The notes beneath the pieces are model-generated. The model saw only the letters and a program-made list of their open reading frames with translations. It was not told the origin of the DNA and made no database searches. From NCBI GenBank assembly GCA_949987705.1, contig OX465286.1, positions 13,839,676 through 13,903,675 on the forward strand: a DNA stretch of 64,000 nt. Reading direction: 5' to 3'. A program made the position numbers and the translations under genes. This DNA is from Thereva unica. Taxonomy: Eukaryota; Arthropoda; Insecta; Diptera; Therevidae. Below, piece after piece: positions 63,285-64,000 of this stretch. The stretch's first letter is position 1; every line of letters begins with the position of its first letter.

Positions 63285-64000
63285 ATAGCGCTCTCAGCAT
63301 ACACGAACTACTATGCTGCATATGGAGGAATGAAAAAATGCCTGAAGAATGGGAGCAAAGGATTATCTGCTCAATACACAAGAAAGGGGACAGATTCATC
63401 TGTGGAAACTATAGAGGCATATCTCTTTTAAGCACAGTATATAATATAATGACCAATATAATTAAATCCAGATTGGAACCTTACGCAGAAGCGGCAATAA
63501 GTGAATACCAAGCTGGATTCAGAAGAAATAGGTCAACAATGGATCAACTTTTTTCAATAAGGCAAATCCTCCGAAAATGCTGGGAATACAACATCGACGT
63601 GTATCAACTCTTCATCGACTTTAAAAAAGCATGCGACAGGGAGCAAATGTATGCAACAATGCTGGACCTAAACATCCCCCTAAAGATAATCAAATTAACA
63701 AAAATGACAATGGAAAACACAAGATGTGCAGTCAGAATACAAGGAGAATTAACGGAGTCCTTCCCAGTCAAGCAAGGCTTAAAGCAGGGCGATGGGCTGG
63801 CACCCATGCTATTTAATCTCTGCCTAGAAGGAGTAATTCGCAAGGTTAACATTGATGCGAACGCAACCCTGCTTAACAAATCCAAACAGTTGGCAGGATA
63901 TGCCGACGATATAAATTGCCTTGCAAGATCACTGTCATATCTTAGAGAAACATTCACAGAATTAGAAGATGGAGCAAAACATATAGGGCTGCAAATAAAC
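63285..64000 (+). CDS. LINE-V copy 2: RT frame open to the window edge (partial)
   Basis: From about 63285 one frame stays open for the last 716 bases: ALSIHELLCCIWRNEKMPEE, CSIHKKGDRFICGNYRGISL, YQAGFRRNRSTMDQLFSIRQ, YQLFIDFKKACDREQMYATM (catalytic Asp in FIDFKKA), IPLKIIKLTKMTMENTRCAV, FPVKQGLKQGDGLAPMLFNL, catalytic AGYADDINCLARSL. No stop or frameshift is seen, in contrast to copy 1. The 5' boundary near 63285 shows truncation, so the endonuclease is missing here. The product would be an RTE/Vingi-like reverse transcriptase. Confidence 0.82.

Overview
The window looks like a transposable-element graveyard from an insect nuclear genome. I place it there by composition only: AT-rich DNA, several jockey-type and R1/I-type LINEs, LINEs of the RTE/CR1-like kind, an R2-type relic, three gypsy-type LTR elements with insect-style tRNA primer sites (tRNA-Leu and tRNA-Ser), a Transib transposon, tRNA-derived SINEs and many short inverted-repeat elements. 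A dipteran or related insect is plausible, but the species is not determined. I found no host protein-coding gene that I can support.

0-10.6 kb holds one jockey-type family here called LINE-A. Copy A1 (minus) is open across 1.85 kb and runs off the left edge. A2 (plus) is split by a complete but dead Transib element with a CGGCG target duplication. A3 is a 3'-truncated copy followed by the 3' end of a different family, LINE-K. 10.6-22.8 kb is dominated by inverted-repeat DNA elements nested in one another (11418-14300, 15169-15495, 16344-17272, 17836-20131), two 331-bp copies of one MITE, a tRNA-derived SINE, and tandem repeats. 22.8-36.8 kb carries LINE-A copy A4, a LINE-D relic, a gypsy-like element without integrase, an R2-clade relic, a 17.6-like gag, and the degraded LINE-C.

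36.8-59.2 kb is a set of nested insertions whose order can be read from target duplications and from host LINE reading frames. LINE-B (minus) was hit by a SINE, a palindromic repeat array, an inverted-repeat element and LINE-H. LINE-H was in turn hit by a gypsy LTR now left as a solo LTR. Further right, LINE-F (R1/I-like, with RNase H) was hit by a 9.9-kb TA-flanked DNA element. Inside that element a tRNA-like sequence was hit by LINE-G, and LINE-G was hit by a 3.9-kb LTR element with two identical LTRs. 59.2-64 kb holds LINE-V and LINE-K relics, a low-complexity AT-rich stretch, and a second LINE-V copy whose RT frame is open to the right edge.

The youngest insertions, by intact frames and perfect duplications, are the LTR element at 50073-53946, LINE-G and LINE-H. 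The most unusual items are the non-autonomous LTR element (gag-protease kept, RT-RNase H and integrase core gone, one frame retained), the Transib ends with RSS-like heptamer and unequal spacers, SINEs that share a 3' tail with LINE-A, the LINE-G insertion into a tRNA-like anticodon region, and a 205-bp-arm hairpin.
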